Assembly: GCA_002077065.1 (NCBI GenBank)
Contig: NAJO01000006.1
Span: 434,001 to 498,000, forward strand
DNA: 64,000 bases
Direction: 5' to 3'
Source of the DNA: Cryoendolithus antarcticus
Taxonomy: Eukaryota > Ascomycota > Dothideomycetes > Cladosporiales > Cladosporiaceae
In this document: piece after piece, positions 62,832 to 64,000 of the stretch
How positions within the stretch are numbered: position 1 is the stretch's first letter
How the letters are laid out: each line of letters starts with the position of its first letter
Position numbers and translations under genes: made by a program
Notes under the pieces: model-generated
Told to the model about the DNA's origin: nothing
Database searches by the model: none
What the model saw: only the letters and a program-made list of their open reading frames with translations

Positions 62832-63309
62832 CTACTCCACCCCATGTTCCCGCTTCAACTTTTCTAATTTCTCCTCCCTCTCCGCGAGGTCCTGTGCATG
62901 TGAAGCGGCCTTGGCCATTTTCTCAGGTTGGTGATAAAGCACTACGAGGTAGCGCGACTGGAAGTTGAAGCCGTTCAGCTTATCGCACGCGGCTTTGGCA
63001 TCCATGACATCTTCGAAGACGACGAAGGCAGTGCCTTTGGTGTTGTTGGCGATGCCTTGGCGGATTTGGCTGGTAGGGGAATAGGTTAGTTGGGGAATGG
63101 ATGGGGGATGGGGAGGCGGTGGGAGGGATGTTACCGGATGGGCCCGAACTTGCCGAAGAGGTCGAATAGCTCGTCTGGGGTTACGGCGAAGCTGAGGTTC
63201 TTTACGAAGAGTGCGCTGGGATATGTCAGCGCAAGTCGCGTGCGTGCTTGATGCCGCTGGCGATGTCCTACCGGTTGACCTCGGGGGCAAGCTTTTGACT
63301 GCGGTTCAT
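62832..63309 (-). CDS. sf3b6: Splicing factor 3b subunit p14 (SF3B6)
   Basis: This RRM protein of the U2 snRNP contacts the branch-point adenosine region in complex with SF3B1. Exons complement(63272-63309), (63135-63215) and (62832-63069) give 118 residues. The RRM is complete only when spliced: RNP2 is ALFVKNLSF in exon 2 and RNP1 is KGTAFVVFED in exon 3, followed by YLVVLYHQPEKM and a charged helix (EREEKLEKLKREHGVE). The start MNRSQKLAPEVNR is typical. Both introns are short (56 and 65 nt) with GTAGGA and GTAACA donors. Alternatively the first-exon donor could shift, but the family alignment favours this model. Confidence 0.93.
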
Positions 63310-63604
63310 AGCTTGGCTACAGGTGTCGCTGGGTGTCGTATGGTGATGTTGGAGTAGTCAGTGCGGCGACGGGATGGGTGTCTTCGATATCGCTGCCGGG
63401 AGCCGGTCCAAGCGTATCACAACTTGCTCTTAGTCAGGATGGGAAAGTGCGGAGAAGTGAAAGTTATGCCTTACTGCCTGGAACAGGCACCTCCTCCTCG
63501 AGGAGCTACATTCCACACCAACGGCTGGGCATTCGCAGCAATACTTTCACCGAGAAACCTCATAGCCCTGATATGTAAGTTACAAGCGGTCATTGATACC
63601 GTAG

Positions 63605-64000
63605 GACAACTCGCACACCCAAAAGTACAAAGGCCTTTCACTCAGTGCGGTCTGCCCCGACTCCACTAAGCGGGGTGCGCTGCGACAAGCGCCAGCCAGA
63701 GCCCCCACCGCCATTCGCTCCTCCCAACCCACCAGCACCGCCAATACCACAGCACCTCCGACGCTCCAGTACATCTCACGGCCATGAGAACAGCGTACAT
63801 GCATGAAGCGGTCTGGTACTCACAGCATTGAGCTACCTCCACAACAACAGACTGGCGTTCGCAGTTCACACCCCCGAGCTGCCCGCGGGCACATGCCCGT
63901 CATGTTCACCCAGCCCTACAACCGCTACTTCAAGCGACCCGACGGCTACTCGAAGCCAAGACGCTCTCCCACACCACCGCGCGCCTATGTCGAGCCGCTG
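63605..64000 (+). CDS. Unidentified gene entering from the right edge (partial)
   Basis: A frame on the plus strand is open from 63605, runs through a Pro/Thr/Arg-rich stretch (GALRQAPARAPTAIRSSQPT), and can be joined by a 57-nt intron (GTACAT donor at 63769, ACAG acceptor ending at 63825, phase kept) to a frame open to the window end (IELPPQQQTGVRSSHPRAAR, then MPVMFTQPYNRYFKRPDGYS). ATG codons at 63893 and 63902 are possible alternative starts if the upstream exon is not real. There is no domain I recognise in the visible part. The call is mainly from composition. Confidence 0.4.

Overview
The window looks like nuclear DNA of a filamentous ascomycete (Pezizomycotina, plausibly a Dothideomycete). 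Genes are dense, lie on both strands and are not in operons. They are split by short introns, mostly 43-77 nt, with GT..YAG ends and CTRAY branch points. Several products belong to filamentous-fungal families: an ApsA/Num1-type PH protein, an Ayg1-type polyketide hydrolase, a DUF6314 protein, a Pmk1/Fus3 MAP kinase and a membrane-anchored PLL/fucose-lectin-like protein. The class-level guess is inference; no ribosomal RNA or tRNA was found.

Layout. 1-5.3 kb: the 3' part of a Rieske non-haem iron oxygenase, then a complete five-exon phenol 2-monooxygenase on the same strand (a possible aromatic-catabolism pair), then a lectin-like membrane protein with a one-base frame break. 5.9-15.7 kb: hexokinase, ATPase inhibitor IF1, ribosomal protein eL19 (start codon split by an intron), an F-box-like protein, a DUF6314 protein, an Ayg1-like hydrolase and two hypothetical genes. 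16-26.8 kb: POL5, an RWD/DUF1115 protein, Zim17, cullin-3 and the Fus3/Pmk1 MAP kinase. 27.9-38.6 kb: an uncharacterised membrane protein gene cut by two in-frame amber codons, Cdc25 phosphatase, a secreted major-royal-jelly-family protein and a conserved nuclear protein. 38.9-50.9 kb: UDP-glucose:glycoprotein glucosyltransferase with a C-terminal RDEL, an ankyrin protein, the DEAH-box spliceosomal helicase Prp2/DHX16 and a short-chain dehydrogenase. 51-64 kb: a broken BTB-like gene, ApsA, Mad1, a small secreted protein, SF3b p14 and the 5' part of an unidentified gene at the right edge.

Most neighbours are unrelated housekeeping genes. Recurrent themes are cell cycle and nuclear movement (Cdc25, Mad1, ApsA, cullin-3), splicing (Prp2/DHX16, SF3b p14) and mitochondria (IF1, Zim17).

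The most interesting observation is downstream of the MAP kinase. A strongly coding-like 268-nt exon, with a good branch point and acceptor, lies 120 nt beyond the kinase stop. It joins in frame to a GTAAAA donor that overlaps that stop codon, so a kinase isoform with about 88 extra C-terminal residues, rich in Ser/Thr-Pro sites, is possible. The second theme is a set of genes broken by single lesions (amber codons, one-base shifts) in otherwise well-preserved reading frames.
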